Shown in pieces: positions 42,756 through 52,097 of a stretch of 64,000 nucleotides of DNA (the stretch's first letter is position 1; each line of letters opens with the position of its first letter). The translations under genes and the position numbers were made by a program. The notes beneath the pieces are model-generated. The model made no database searches. It was not told where the DNA came from and saw nothing but the letters and a program-made list of their open reading frames with translations. Source of the stretch: Nocardia puris (GTDB taxonomy: Bacteria; Actinomycetota; Actinomycetes; Mycobacteriales; Mycobacteriaceae); NCBI RefSeq assembly GCF_003315035.1, contig NZ_QNRE01000022.1, positions 1 through 64,000 on the forward strand. The letters run 5' to 3'.

Positions 42756-43747
42756 ACACGGCGGCGGCAGGCTTACCCGACGCGATCATCGATATCGAGG
42801 ATCTGACCAGGCAATTCACGCTCTACCGCAAGAACGGCCGGTGGCGCCGCGAACGTGACGTGATCACGGCCGTGGACCGGATGACCTTTCGCGTGGAACG
42901 CGGTGCGGCCGTGGGCTATATCGGCGCCAACGGCGCGGGCAAGTCCACCACCATCAAGATGCTCACGGGCATCCTGGTGCCCACCTCGGGACACGTGCGC
43001 ACCTGCGGGCTGGAGCCGGTGCGCAGGCGGCGCGCGCTGGCCTCCCGGATCGGCGTGGTGTTCGGGCAGCGCTCCCAGCTGTGGTGGGATCTGCCGCTGC
43101 GCGAATCGTTTTCGATCCTCGCGGCCATCCACCGGCTCGATCCCGACCTCGCCCGCAAACGCACCTACGAACTGGTCGAACAACTGGAGATGGCCGAAAC
43201 CCTCGGCACCCCGGTGCGGCAGCTCTCCCTCGGCCAGCGCATGCGCGCGGAAGTGGCTGCCGCCCTGCTGCATTCGCCCGAGCTGATCATCCTGGACGAG
43301 CCCACGATCGGACTCGACGTGCTCTCCAAACAGCGGCTGCGCGAGTTCCTGCGCGCCGAACGGGCCGACCGCGGCACCACCCTGCTGCTCACCACCCACG
43401 ACATGGGCGATATCGAAAGGCTCTGCGACCGTGTGCTCGTCGTCGATCACGGCCGTCTCGTCTACGACGGCACCCTGCCCGGCCTCGGCGCGACGGTGGG
43501 TGCGCGCCGGGTCCTCGTGCTCGACCTCGCCGAGCCCGCCCCCGATCTGCGCGACCTGCCCCCGGGCGCGGAACTGCTCTCCAGCGAGGCCGACGGGATG
43601 CGCCAGCGGCTGGCGTTCGACGCCGAATCCGTCACGGCCGCACAGCTACTCGCCGCCGTCGCGGATCGGGCGGCGGTGCGCGACCTGTCCATCGAGGAAC
43701 CGGGCATCGAGGACGTGGTGCGCCGCGTCTACGAGAACGCCCGCTGA
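42752..43747 (+). CDS. ABC transporter ATP-binding protein of the ABC-2 exporter
   Basis: A 331-aa ATPase with Walker A IGANGAGKSTTIKMLTG (about residue 58), the Q-loop region VVFGQRSQLWWDLPLRES, signature QLSLGQRMRAEVAAALLHSP (about 158) and Walker B LIILDEPTIGLDVLSKQRL. The GQRSQLWWDLP stretch is typical of the COG4586 group that works with two DUF990-type permeases. Last gene of a tightly overlapping three-gene operon, followed by a hairpin terminator. Confidence 0.9.
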   Translation: MNTAAAGLPDAIIDIEDLTRQFTLYRKNGRWRRERDVITAVDRMTFRVERGAAVGYIGANGAGKSTTIKMLTGILVPTSGHVRTCGLEPVRRRRALASRIGVVFGQRSQLWWDLPLRESFSILAAIHRLDPDLARKRTYELVEQLEMAETLGTPVRQLSLGQRMRAEVAAALLHSPELIILDEPTIGLDVLSKQRLREFLRAERADRGTTLLLTTHDMGDIERLCDRVLVVDHGRLVYDGTLPGLGATVGARRVLVLDLAEPAPDLRDLPPGAELLSSEADGMRQRLAFDAESVTAAQLLAAVADRAAVRDLSIEEPGIEDVVRRVYENAR

Positions 43748-43755
43748 ATACACGA

Positions 43756-43785
43756 ATCCCCCGCATGCCGAGGCACGCGGGGGAT
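43756..43785. terminator. Hairpin terminator between convergent genes
   Basis: ATCCCCCGC (43756-43764) pairs with GCGGGGGAT (43777-43785) across a 12-nt loop. It sits just after the exporter operon and before the convergent DUF4389 gene, so it can serve both directions. No long T-run follows on either side. Confidence 0.6.
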
Positions 43786-43799
43786 CACCGGCCGGTTGA

Positions 43800-44489
43800 T
43801 CAGGGTTCGCGCGGACCCTGATCGAGCCGGAACGGCGGGTACTCGTCGCGCATCAGACCCGCGTAGGCCTGCACGCGCAGCAGCCACCGGTTGATGCCGA
43901 CCACGAAGTCGTACAGCCCCTTCGGGTAGCGGGCGGTGAACAGCAGGCCGATCAGCGCGATGGCCACCAGCACGTGGATCACCGGCCAGCTCATCGCCAG
44001 GTTCCACGCGCCGGTGCCCTCGTCCTGCACCGCACTGGCCACGGTGCCGCTCATCAGCACACCGATGATCAGGTAGTGCGGGATGGCCAGCAGCCACCAC
44101 TTCACCAGCACCAGCCCGCGATGCAGCTTCTCCGGGTGGTCGATCTCCAGATCGGCCGGGTACTCCGGGTCCGGCCGCAACGAGAACGGCGGATACTTGT
44201 CCGTGCCGAGCACGGTGAGCGCGTAGAAACTGACGCGCCAATTCCAGCGCATCACACCGACATTGAACTCGAACAACGCCTTCGGGTACTTCCCGGTGAA
44301 CAGGATCGCGAAGAACGCGATGACCGTCACGACGGCGTACCCGATGTGCAGGAAGAACAGCACGAAGTAGTGCGGGATGGCGAGCAACCACTTCACCAGC
44401 CACATCCACCGGGACAGTCCGGGGTCCAGATCGCCCCTGACCCGCACCGGGTGCGCGGCCGGTTCCGGCTTGCCGAGCTCCATGTCCAT
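43800..44489 (-). CDS. DUF4389 domain membrane protein
   Basis: A 229-aa protein from ATG 44489 with GGAG upstream; the longer frame to 44891 is not family-like. Two copies of a DUF4389-like unit are visible: WLVKWLLAIPHYFVLFFLHI with FTGKYPKALFEFNVGVMRW, and VLVKWWLLAIPHYLIIGVLM with FTARYPKGLYDFVVGINRW. Each unit contributes two membrane helices. Function unknown; such proteins are frequent in mycobacteria and Nocardia. Confidence 0.82.
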   Translation of the reverse strand: MDMELGKPEPAAHPVRVRGDLDPGLSRWMWLVKWLLAIPHYFVLFFLHIGYAVVTVIAFFAILFTGKYPKALFEFNVGVMRWNWRVSFYALTVLGTDKYPPFSLRPDPEYPADLEIDHPEKLHRGLVLVKWWLLAIPHYLIIGVLMSGTVASAVQDEGTGAWNLAMSWPVIHVLVAIALIGLLFTARYPKGLYDFVVGINRWLLRVQAYAGLMRDEYPPFRLDQGPREP

Positions 44490-44682
44490 GGTCGAGGCTC
44501 CTTCGGGCGGCAGCATGCTGTGAGGATTTTCACGATTCTGGCGGACGAAGAGCGCGGTCCGGCCACGATGCGGGCTCGACACGCCGACGAATCGCGGCGG
44601 GCTTCGTTGCGCCACCGCGACGGCCGCGCAATACTGTTCGGCGGTTGTTTCGAAATCCGTTGCGATTGGGGGGAATCCGACC

Positions 44683-44973
44683 ATGCGTAGATCGCGCACC
44701 CTGGTGGCCGTCGTCGGCCTGTTGCTCATCACCGTGCTCGTCGTCAGCGCCTGCGGCGGCAGCAACGGCAAGCGCAAGCGCTCGCACTCCTCCTCCGGCG
44801 GCGGGGCGGCCGCCACCAGCACCACCGCCGCGCCCGCGTACCGCACCTGCGAGGACGCGTGGAACGCGGGCAAGGCCCCGCTGCGCCGCAATCAGCCCGG
44901 CTACTCGGTGCAATTGGACCGGCTCGACGGCGCCGAGGACGGCGTCGCCTGCCTGGTGCGCCCGAAATCCTGA
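44683..44973 (+). CDS. Small lipoprotein with an Excalibur-like domain
   Basis: A 96-aa precursor: MRRSRTLVAVVGLLLITVLV then the lipobox VSACGG, a Ser/Gly/Ala/Thr linker, and an Excalibur-like module YRTCEDAWNAGKAPLRRNQP ending DRLDGAEDGVACL. The canonical calcium motif is DxDxDG; here it reads LDGAEDG, so two acidic positions differ and calcium binding may be weak. Probably anchored on the outer face of the membrane or in the cell wall. Confidence 0.7.
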   Translation: MRRSRTLVAVVGLLLITVLVVSACGGSNGKRKRSHSSSGGGAAATSTTAAPAYRTCEDAWNAGKAPLRRNQPGYSVQLDRLDGAEDGVACLVRPKS

Positions 44974-45010
44974 GCGGGGCACTCAGCCTCGGCTTGTACC
45001 ATCGGCGATC

Positions 45011-45430
45011 GTGACGTTCGCTGCCGCACGCCGCCCCGCCCCGCGGGCGGTCGTCGCGTTCGTGTTCGCGGCGTGGGTCCTGGCCCTCGTGCTGCCGGAC
45101 TGTCACGTGTTCGCCAGGGCCGCCGCCGTCCACGAGCACATCGAGTCCGTCGGCCCGGGAGTCGAGAACACCGTCACGCTCTGGGCGGCGGCCGACCGGC
45201 ACGCGCACGTCAACCCGCCGGAACGGCACCTGCCCGGCGACGCGCTGCTCGTCGCCCCGCCGCGCTCCGGTCCGTCCTGGCCGGATCTGCTGCCCGGCCT
45301 CGACACTCCCTCGGCCGCGCCGCCCGCCCCCGAGCGGCTCGGCGCGGCGCCCCGCGCGCCACCCGGTAGCGCCCTTCCGGTTCTCGGCGGCCGGGATCTC
45401 CTCGTCCGATTCGGGATCGATCGGAACTGA
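45011..45430 (+). CDS. Putative secreted or membrane-anchored protein of unknown function
   Basis: From GTG 45011 the frame gives 139 aa with an N-terminal hydrophobic segment VVAFVFAAWVLALVLPD, then an extracytoplasmic Pro/Ala-rich region (TPSAAPPAPERLG). No family was recognised. It lies 37 bp after the Excalibur lipoprotein and 116 bp before the cysteine-synthase-like gene, possibly co-transcribed with either. A histidine and cysteine near the helix end (PDCHVF) and three later histidines might bind metal. Confidence 0.45.
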   Translation: MTFAAARRPAPRAVVAFVFAAWVLALVLPDCHVFARAAAVHEHIESVGPGVENTVTLWAAADRHAHVNPPERHLPGDALLVAPPRSGPSWPDLLPGLDTPSAAPPAPERLGAAPRAPPGSALPVLGGRDLLVRFGIDRN

Positions 45431-45546
45431 TCGGTTCGCGTCAGGCCGCGCCCGCGTGCGCGGCCGGTGTCCGTGCGTCCCGCACCACACCCCGTCGGTG
45501 ACGCGCGTCCCCGCGCGCCCCGACCCGCACAGAATCGGACGATTCC

Positions 45547-46734
45547 ATGACCGCAGCCTTGCAGTACCCCCTGCCCGCGTCGCCCGACGCGACGCCGAGC
45601 CCCGCCGGACTGCTCACCAGCGCCCAGCGCTGCCCCCGCCCCGCCACCCTGGTAGGCAACACGCCCGTCCTCTGGATCACCGAACCACTCGCGCCCGCGG
45701 GCCGGGGGTTCTGGGCAAAGCTCGAAGGCGCCAATCCGGGCGGGATGAAGGACCGGCCCGCCCTGCACATGGTCGAACGCGCCACCGCGCGCGGTGAACT
45801 CGCGCCCGGCGCGCCGATCGTCGAATCCACCAGCGGCACACTCGGACTCGGGCTCGCGCTGGCGGGCACGGTGTATCGGCACCCGGTCACGCTGGTCACC
45901 GACCCCGGTTTGGAGCCGATCGTGGCGCGCATGCTCGCCGCCTATGGCGCGCGGGTGGAGACCGTCACCGAACCGCACCCGGTGGGCGGCTGGCAGCAGG
46001 CCCGCCGCGACCGCGTGACCGACCTGCTCGCCGCCGACCCGCGCGCCTGGTGCCCCGACCAGTACCGCAACCCCGACAACCGCGACGCCTACACCGCCCT
46101 CGCCACCGAACTCGTCGCCCAGCTCGGCCGGATCGACGCGCTGGTGTGCTCGGTGGGCACCGGCGGGCACTCCGCGGGCATCTCCCGGGCGCTGCGCCGC
46201 TGGTTTCCGCACCTGCGCTTGATCGGCGTCGACACCGTGGCCTCCACCATCTTCGGCCAGCCCGCCGGGCCCCGCCTCATGCGCGGGCTGGGCTCCTCCA
46301 TCCATCCCGCGAACGTCGACTACCCGGCGTTCGACGAGGTCCACTGGGTCGCGCCCGCCGAGGCCGTGTGGGCGTGCCGGGCGCTGGCCGCCACCCACCA
46401 CACGGGCGGCGGCTGGAGCGTGGGCGCGGTCGCGCTCGTCGCGGGCTGGCTGGCCCGCACCGGCGACCCCGACCAGCGCATCGCCGCGATCTTCCCCGAC
46501 GGGCCGCTGCGCTACTTCGACACCGTCTACAACGACGCGTACTGCCGCGAACACGGTCTGCTCGGCGGGGAACCACCCGTCGAACCGGCCACCCTGTCCC
46601 ACCCGTCGGCGGCCGTGGTGGACTCGTGGACGCGCTGCGCGACGGTGGTGGACCCGAAGGCGCGCCCGCTGACCGACCCGACCGAGGACCCGCACATGCC
46701 CGACGTACCAGCCCGGCCCGGAGCCGCGCGGTGA
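45547..46734 (+). CDS. PLP-dependent cysteine synthase-like protein
   Basis: A 395-aa fold-type II PLP enzyme. The Schiff-base lysine is in [17 protein letters not shown], the phosphate-binding loop is [14 protein letters not shown], and [17 protein letters not shown] follows. The spacing matches O-acetylserine sulfhydrylase/cystathionine beta-synthase relatives, but the chain is longer and its C-terminus is unusual (about 30 extra residues). Its stop overlaps the MFS gene by 4 bp, so a PLP-made amino acid or thiol may be the transported compound. Confidence 0.8.
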   Translation: MTAALQYPLPASPDATPSPAGLLTSAQRCPRPATLVGNTPVLWITEPLAPAGRGFWAKLEGANPGGMKDRPALHMVERATARGELAPGAPIVESTSGTLGLGLALAGTVYRHPVTLVTDPGLEPIVARMLAAYGARVETVTEPHPVGGWQQARRDRVTDLLAADPRAWCPDQYRNPDNRDAYTALATELVAQLGRIDALVCSVGTGGHSAGISRALRRWFPHLRLIGVDTVASTIFGQPAGPRLMRGLGSSIHPANVDYPAFDEVHWVAPAEAVWACRALAATHHTGGGWSVGAVALVAGWLARTGDPDQRIAAIFPDGPLRYFDTVYNDAYCREHGLLGGEPPVEPATLSHPSAAVVDSWTRCATVVDPKARPLTDPTEDPHMPDVPARPGAAR

Positions 46735-47972
46735 GGAACTTCTACGCCACTTACCGCAGCTTCGGCGCGCCCAGCCGGATGTTGATGGTGAACCAGTTCG
46801 CCATCAACACCGGGTTCTTCATGCTCATGCCGTACCTGGCCGCCCACATGGCGGGCCCGCTGGGACTGGCCGCGTGGGCGGTGGGACTGGTGCTGGGCAT
46901 CCGGAACTTCTCCCAGCAGGGCATGTTCCTGGTCGGCGGCACGCTGGCCGACCGGCTCGGCTACAAACCGCTGATCGTCGCGGGCTGCCTGCTGCGCACC
47001 GGCGGTTTCGCGTTGCTGGCCGTCGCCGATTCGCTCACCGCGCTGCTGATCGCCTCGGCGGCAACGGGATTCGCGGGCGCGCTGTTCAACCCGGCGGTGC
47101 GCGCCTACCTGGCGGTCGACGCGGGCGAACGCCGGTTGGAGGCGTTCGCACTGTTCAACATCTTCTACCAGGCGGGCACCCTGCTGGGGCCGATCCTCGG
47201 GCTGGTACTGATGGCGTTCGACTTCCAGGTGACGGCCGCCGCCGCGGCCGCGGTGTTCGCCGTGCTCACGGTGGCCCAGTTGCGCGCGCTGCCCCAGCAC
47301 CGCGCGGCCCCGAAATCGGCCTCGGTGCTGGACGATTGGCGCACGGCGCTGGCCAACCGGCCGTTCCTGCTGTTCTCGGCGGCGATGATCGGCTGCTACG
47401 TGCTCTCGTTCCAGGTGTATCTGGCGCTGCCCATGCAGGCCGACCGCGTGGTCGGCGCGGGAGCGGCGGCCGCGCTGATGACGGCGGTGTTCGTGGTGTC
47501 GGGCGTGATCGCGATCGCCGGGCAGCTGCGCATCACCCGCTGGTTCGCGGCGCGCTGGGGCAGGCCGCGCAGCCTGGTGATCGGGCTGGGCGTGCTGGCG
47601 GCGGCGTTCGTGCCGCTGCTGCTGGTGCCCGGCACGGCGTTCGGCGTTCCGGTCGCGGTGGGTGCACTGCTGCTGACCGCCGCCGGACTGGGCATCGGTG
47701 CGGCGGCGGTGTTCCCGTTCGAGATGGACACCGTGGTGGCGCTGTGCGGTGACCGGCTGGTGGCCACCCACTACGGGCTGTACAACACCATCGTCGGCAC
47801 CGGCATCCTGCTCGGAAACCTGGGCACCGGCACGGTGCTCGACGCGGCGCGCGCGGCCGGTGTGAGTTCGCTGGCGTGGGCGGCGCTGATCGCGATCGGG
47901 CTGGCCTCGGCGGCGGGCTTGTACCGCCTGGCGCGCACGGGGCGGCTGGAGTCACCCGTCCCGGTCGGCTGA
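46731..47972 (+). CDS. MFS transporter coupled to the cysteine synthase-like gene
   Basis: A 413-aa pump from GTG 46731, with 12 hydrophobic segments and family motif [18 protein letters not shown] after helix 2. It resembles MdtH/YceL-like or sugar-efflux members. The GTGA overlap with the upstream PLP enzyme strongly suggests joint function, perhaps export of an amino acid analogue or of excess cysteine. A strong GC-rich hairpin lies 8 bp after the stop. Confidence 0.82.
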   Translation: MRNFYATYRSFGAPSRMLMVNQFAINTGFFMLMPYLAAHMAGPLGLAAWAVGLVLGIRNFSQQGMFLVGGTLADRLGYKPLIVAGCLLRTGGFALLAVADSLTALLIASAATGFAGALFNPAVRAYLAVDAGERRLEAFALFNIFYQAGTLLGPILGLVLMAFDFQVTAAAAAAVFAVLTVAQLRALPQHRAAPKSASVLDDWRTALANRPFLLFSAAMIGCYVLSFQVYLALPMQADRVVGAGAAAALMTAVFVVSGVIAIAGQLRITRWFAARWGRPRSLVIGLGVLAAAFVPLLLVPGTAFGVPVAVGALLLTAAGLGIGAAAVFPFEMDTVVALCGDRLVATHYGLYNTIVGTGILLGNLGTGTVLDAARAAGVSSLAWAALIAIGLASAAGLYRLARTGRLESPVPVG

Positions 47973-47979
47973 GCGCACG

Positions 47980-48012
47980 GGGTGGGCCGGGTGCGTCGCG
48001 TCCGGCCCACCC
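47980..48012 (+). terminator. GC-rich hairpin after the cysteine synthase/MFS operon
   Basis: GGGTGGGCCGG (47980-47990) pairs perfectly with CCGGCCCACCC (48002-48012) across an 11-nt loop. There is no U-tract, as is common for terminators in this group of bacteria. Confidence 0.55.
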
Positions 48013-48148
48013 CCGAAGCTCAGCGCTTCCGGAGCCGAAGGGCGCCGGCGCCCGAATGACAAGCCGAACTCGGATCCCGGTGCACGAACGCGAGTACCGG
48101 TGCACAGTTGTACTCGCGGCACAGTTGCCTTCGCGGCCAGGCGTGCGA

Positions 48149-48469
48149 TCAGGTCGGCGCTTCCCCCTGCGCCGAATACAGACTGACCTCACCGCGTTCG
48201 CTGAGAAACGCGTTGACCAACATGATCCGGTTGGCGCGCAACTCGTCGGGCTCCGGCGCGGTGGTGGTGATCGAGATCTGCGGAATGGCGCCCCAGTTCA
48301 CGACATAGCGTTCGGGCGGGCCGCCGTCGTCGGACAGGCGCGCGAGCCGGTACACCGACACCGTTTTCCGGACGATCAGGCCGCGGACGACCTCCGCGAT
48401 TCGCTCCGGGTCTTCCAGGGCGAACATGAAACCGAACGTCAGCTCCGGTGACGACACGTAGGCGGGCAC
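48149..48469 (-). CDS. Conserved hypothetical protein, 106 aa
   Basis: A small acidic protein beginning MPAYVSSPELTFGFMFALED with no signal peptide or membrane helix. The sequence has an alternating strand pattern (VVNWGAIPQISITTTAPEP) and no recognised family. It lies convergent with the MFS operon. An 8-bp-arm inverted repeat (GCGAGTAC 48091-48098 / GTACTCGC 48111-48118) lies just beyond its stop. Confidence 0.55.
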   Translation of the reverse strand: MPAYVSSPELTFGFMFALEDPERIAEVVRGLIVRKTVSVYRLARLSDDGGPPERYVVNWGAIPQISITTTAPEPDELRANRIMLVNAFLSERGEVSLYSAQGEAPT

Positions 48470-48859
48470 GAACTCCGAGGTTAGCCCATCGACCGGAGGC
48501 GCGCAGCAGCCCCGCCGAATCGGTTGCCGCGCATATGCCGACCGCCATTCCGGCGCGGATCCCCGCGGATTCCCGGTGACCGAAACGTAACGGACGATAA
48601 CGATTTCCCGCCGGCGCGTTGATTTTTACACCATACTATTGCGCGGTTTCCGCGCTCGCGCTTTCCTGAAAGTGTCCCGATTCACCGGGTCGTCTTCCTC
48701 AACGCACCGTCGCGTATTTCCCGGTCGCCCCGAGGCGTGCCGGGGGATCGAGTGGGGGCGCGCGGACTCGGGGCTGCGCCGGCGCCGAGGGGCTGCTCCT
48801 CCCCGAAATCCCCCTCGGCCCTGGCGCATCCACGCCGAGATCCTGATCGCGAGAGCGCC
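48470..48859. other. Intergenic stretch without a recognised gene
   Basis: This 390-bp gap separates the divergent genes at 48469 and 48860. It contains an A/T-richer patch near 48615-48650 that could hold a promoter, but no convincing -10/-35 pair, repeat or coding frame was found. Confidence 0.4.
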
Positions 48860-49357
48860 ATGCCGACCGAATACGCCGTGAGCCGCGTCCGGGCCGACGA
48901 GCTGCCGCCGAGTTCGGCGCTGCTGCGCGCCTTCCGAGACCGGGACGGGCGCGGGCACCCGGTCCTGGACACCGCCCGCGAACTGGCCGCCTGCCACGAG
49001 CGCAGGCGGGCGCTGACCGCGGGCGCGGGCGACCCGCAGCGCACCGCACTCGAGGACATCGACGGGCACCGCGCCGAACTCGTGGACCGGATCAACGGCT
49101 GGGTGGCCACCCACGTCGTCCACCGCACCGGCGCCTCGTTGCACACCGAGACGCTCGGCGCGGTGATCGACAGAATGGCGGCGAAATGGATTGCGGCGCG
49201 ACAGGCCCTGGGTTTCACCGACGCGACCGATCGGCCGCCGGCCGGGCTGGACGGCCAGGCCCGCCTGCAGTGGACCCGGCTGGCCGAGCTGGCCGACGGC
49301 TATCAGGATCTGATCACCGACGTCGCCGAACACCGGCGCAGGCTGCCGGTGTGGTGA
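48860..49357 (+). CDS. DUF4254 family protein
   Basis: A 165-aa soluble protein from ATG 48860. The recognisable features are AACHERRRALTAGAGDPQR, a helix-rich DIDGHRAELVDRINGWVATH, and ETLGAVIDRMAAKWIAARQA, as in DUF4254. The family occurs in Corynebacteriales and some other phyla and has no known role. The stop is at 49357, directly abutting the convergent gene at 49358. Confidence 0.72.
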   Translation: MPTEYAVSRVRADELPPSSALLRAFRDRDGRGHPVLDTARELAACHERRRALTAGAGDPQRTALEDIDGHRAELVDRINGWVATHVVHRTGASLHTETLGAVIDRMAAKWIAARQALGFTDATDRPPAGLDGQARLQWTRLAELADGYQDLITDVAEHRRRLPVW

Positions 49358-49699
49358 TCACCGGCGGTCGTCGACCTCCGTGTCGACGACCTCGGCCTCC
49401 ACGAACGACGTTTCGGCGGTGGGCTTTTCGGTGGCGGGGGCCGCGGCGGCGGGCTCGTCGAACCCGGCCGCGGCGTCCTCGTCGTCGAACAGCGCCGCCT
49501 CCCGGTGCGCGGCGGCGTCCTTGCGGGCCGCCGCGGCCGCCTCGTTCATCTCGATCGCGTCGGTGATCCACTCACCGATCTCCCGGGTGACCTCCTGCAC
49601 GGTGCCGGTGATGATCGTCGCGATATTTCCGACGTGCCGGGCACCGGACGACGTCAATTCCTGGATCAAATCCTTGTTGGTCTCGAATTTCCCGATCAT
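49358..49699 (-). CDS. Hypothetical protein with phasin-like helix and acidic Ala-rich tail
   Basis: A 113-aa protein. Residues 1-55 form an amphipathic helical segment (GTVQEVTREIGEWITDAIEM); the rest is an alanine/glutamate/proline-rich, probably disordered tail (AAAAPATEKPTAETSFVEAE). It is immediately downstream of the desaturase: the desaturase stop begins at 49700 and this start is at 49699. A lipid-related accessory role is possible but unproved. No family recognised. Confidence 0.55.
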   Translation of the reverse strand: MIGKFETNKDLIQELTSSGARHVGNIATIITGTVQEVTREIGEWITDAIEMNEAAAAARKDAAAHREAALFDDEDAAAGFDEPAAAAPATEKPTAETSFVEAEVVDTEVDDRR

Positions 49700-50848
49700 T
49701 CACACGCCCACTTCGGTTGCCTTCCGCTGTCGCATCACGATAACACCGGGTGATGGCGACCCCTTGACGAAACGATCCGGCAGCGAGAGCTTGAAAATCT
49801 TCAGCCACACATCGCCGAGCTGCTTGCGCAGCGGCCCGCTGTTGTAGGGCAGGCCGTACTTCTCGCACAGCGCGCGCACCTCGGGCGCCATCTCCGGGTA
49901 CCGGTTGGCGGGCACGTCGGGGAACAGGTGGTGCTCGATCTGGTGCGACAGGTTGCCGCTCATGATGTGGAACAGCTTGCCGCCGTCGATGTTCGCCGAG
50001 CCCAGCATCTGGCGCACGTACCACTCGCCGCGGGTCTCCTCGGCGGTCTCGTCCTCGGTGAACGTCTGTACGCCCGACGGGAAGTGCCCGCAGAAGATGA
50101 TCGAGTACGCCCACACGTTGCGGACGATGTTCGCGGCGGCGTTGCCCAGCAGGGTGCTCACGAACAGCGGGCCGGTCAGCGCCGGGAAGATCACGTAGTC
50201 CTTCAGCGACTGCTTGCCCGCCTTGCGCCACCAGCCCTTGACCAGCGGCTTCAGGTCGCTCCACTTGCGCTTGCCCTGCACGATGTTCTCCGCCTCGGCG
50301 TCGTGCAGCATGACGCCCCACTCGAAGAACACCATGAGCAGGAACGCGTAGAGCGGGTTGCCCAGGTAGTAGGGGTTCCACTTCTGGCCCTCATCGATGC
50401 GCAGGATGCCGTAGCCGATGTCGCGGTCCATGCCGTGGATATTGGTGTAGGTGTGGTGCATGTAGTTGTGCGAGTGCCGCCACTGGTCGGCCGGGCACAC
50501 GGTGTCCCACTCGAATTCGCGGGAGTTCAGGTCCGGCTCGCGCATCCAGTCGTACTGGCCGTGCATGACGTTGTGGCCGATCTCCATGTTGTCGAGAATC
50601 TTCGACACACCGAGCGCGGCGACGCCGGCCAGCCAGAACGGGGGCAGGAAGCCCAGGTACATCAGGCCGCGCCCGGCGATCTCGAGTCCGCGCTGCGCCT
50701 TGATGATCGAGTAGATGTATTCGCGGTCGCGATCGCCCAGGTCGGCGACGATGCGGGCGCGCAGCTCGTCGAGGGTCTTGCCGATCTCCTCCACCTGTTC
50801 GGGCGTGAGGACCAGCGGGCCGTCTTTGGTTTCGGTCAGGATGGTCAT
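49700..50848 (-). CDS. Membrane acyl-CoA/acyl-lipid desaturase (DesA3-like)
   Basis: A 382-aa desaturase with the three histidine boxes expected for a di-iron membrane enzyme: H92-NVM-H96, H127-NYM-H131-H132 and H302-QIE-H306-H307. Hydrophobic segments flank them. It introduces a double bond into stearoyl-CoA or a related acyl chain and needs electrons, which the ferredoxin reductase encoded just upstream (50869) supplies. In mycobacteria the pair DesA3/Rv3230c makes oleate. Operon order reductase, desaturase, small protein. Confidence 0.9.
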   Translation of the reverse strand: MTILTETKDGPLVLTPEQVEEIGKTLDELRARIVADLGDRDREYIYSIIKAQRGLEIAGRGLMYLGFLPPFWLAGVAALGVSKILDNMEIGHNVMHGQYDWMREPDLNSREFEWDTVCPADQWRHSHNYMHHTYTNIHGMDRDIGYGILRIDEGQKWNPYYLGNPLYAFLLMVFFEWGVMLHDAEAENIVQGKRKWSDLKPLVKGWWRKAGKQSLKDYVIFPALTGPLFVSTLLGNAAANIVRNVWAYSIIFCGHFPSGVQTFTEDETAEETRGEWYVRQMLGSANIDGGKLFHIMSGNLSHQIEHHLFPDVPANRYPEMAPEVRALCEKYGLPYNSGPLRKQLGDVWLKIFKLSLPDRFVKGSPSPGVIVMRQRKATEVGV

Positions 50849-50868
50849 GTCGAGAGTCCCCTTCGTGT

Positions 50869-51927
50869 CTAGATTTCGATGTCGACATCGCCCACGGCGG
50901 CGCTGACGCAGAGCTGGATGGGCTGGTCGGGGTCGCTGTCGAGTTCACCGGTGCGCAGGTTGCGGGTGCAGCCGGTGCGGCGAACGGCCGTGCAGGAGAA
51001 GCAGATCCCCATGCGGCAGCCGTACTCCGGGTTCAGTCCGGCGGCCTCGGCCTGCTCGAGCAGGCTGGCCCCGGCGTTCTCGGAAGTCACGCCGCTGGCG
51101 CTGAACGTGGTCGCACCGGTCACCTCGCTCGCGTCGACGGGCGCGACCGAGAGGGTGAACTCCTCCGAGTGCAGGCGTTCGCCGAGATCCTCGGCCTCGA
51201 ACACCTTGCGGACCGCTTCCATCATCGGCGGCGGGCCGCACATGAACGTCTGCGCCTCGGCGTACCAGGGCGCGACGCGCTCGAGCTCGTCGTAGCCGAA
51301 CGGGCCGTGGCCCTGTTCCGGGTAGCGCATCTCGATGCGGAAGTTCGGGTGCCGCGCGGCGATCGCGTCGATCTCCGCCCGGTGCGGCACCGCCTCCGGG
51401 GAGCGCGCGTAGTGCAGGAAGGTGAGCTGCCCCGGGTAGCCCTCGTCGGCGAGGGTCCGCATCATCGACAGCACCGGCGTGATGCCGCTGCCGCCGCTGA
51501 TCAGCAGCACTTTCTCCGGCCGCGGCGCGGGCAGGCGGAACACGCCCTCGGCGGGGCTCAGATCCACCACCGTGCCGGGCGTGGCGTGCTCGTAGAGGTA
51601 CTGCGACACCAGCCCGCCGGGATGCGCCTTGACGGTGAGCTGGATGTGGCGGTCGCGGCGCCCCTCGGGGTTGACCGGCGAATAGCACCGGGTGTGCCGG
51701 ACGCCGTCGATGACGACGCCGAGCTGGACGTACTGCCCCGCGACGTGCCCGCGCCACCGGCGGTTGGGCCGCAGGGTGAGCGTCACCGAGCCGGGCGCCG
51801 AGCGGCGCACGTGGGTGATCTCGGCACGCGTCTGCCGCACCGTGAGGGTGGGGCGGACCAGTTCGAGATACCGGTCCAGCGGGTGGGGCGTGGTCAGGGT
51901 CTGCACCAGGTCGATGAGATCCACCAT
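50869..51927 (-). CDS. Flavin ferredoxin reductase with 2Fe-2S domain, electron donor to the desaturase
   Basis: A 352-aa protein from ATG 51927 (MVDLIDLVQTL); the longer frame to 52017 overlaps the operator. FAD-binding RCYSPVNPEG, NAD-binding LLISGGSGITPVLSMMRTLA and TFMCGPPPMMEAV precede a C-terminal plant-type 2Fe-2S site with cysteines in GCRMGICFSCTAV and later QLCVSAAVGD. This is the Rv3230c-type partner of DesA3. A 20-bp gap separates it from the desaturase. Confidence 0.9.
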   Translation of the reverse strand: MVDLIDLVQTLTTPHPLDRYLELVRPTLTVRQTRAEITHVRRSAPGSVTLTLRPNRRWRGHVAGQYVQLGVVIDGVRHTRCYSPVNPEGRRDRHIQLTVKAHPGGLVSQYLYEHATPGTVVDLSPAEGVFRLPAPRPEKVLLISGGSGITPVLSMMRTLADEGYPGQLTFLHYARSPEAVPHRAEIDAIAARHPNFRIEMRYPEQGHGPFGYDELERVAPWYAEAQTFMCGPPPMMEAVRKVFEAEDLGERLHSEEFTLSVAPVDASEVTGATTFSASGVTSENAGASLLEQAEAAGLNPEYGCRMGICFSCTAVRRTGCTRNLRTGELDSDPDQPIQLCVSAAVGDVDIEI

Positions 51928-52000
51928 TCGGTTCTCCGTGCCTCTGCTCGTGGGTACTGATGGGCCGTCGGGCGTGCGGATCGTCACTGGACGAAATTTC

Positions 52001-52018
52001 AGTGCACGCCTGTACACT
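52001..52018. promoter_or_regulatory. Operator in the desaturase/TetR divergent promoter
   Basis: AGTGCAC (52001-52007) and GTACACT (52012-52018) flank GCCT, an inverted repeat with one mismatch. The pattern AGTGNAC-N4-GTNCACT resembles the operator described for DesT, the TetR-type repressor of desaturase operons. It lies between the divergent reductase/desaturase operon and the TetR gene. Confidence 0.6.
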
Positions 52019-52097
52019 CACTTAGTGTGACCGATGGACATGGGCCGGTGTCAACCGGCAAAGCATGTGACCCGAACTACACAACGTGGAAAAGCGA

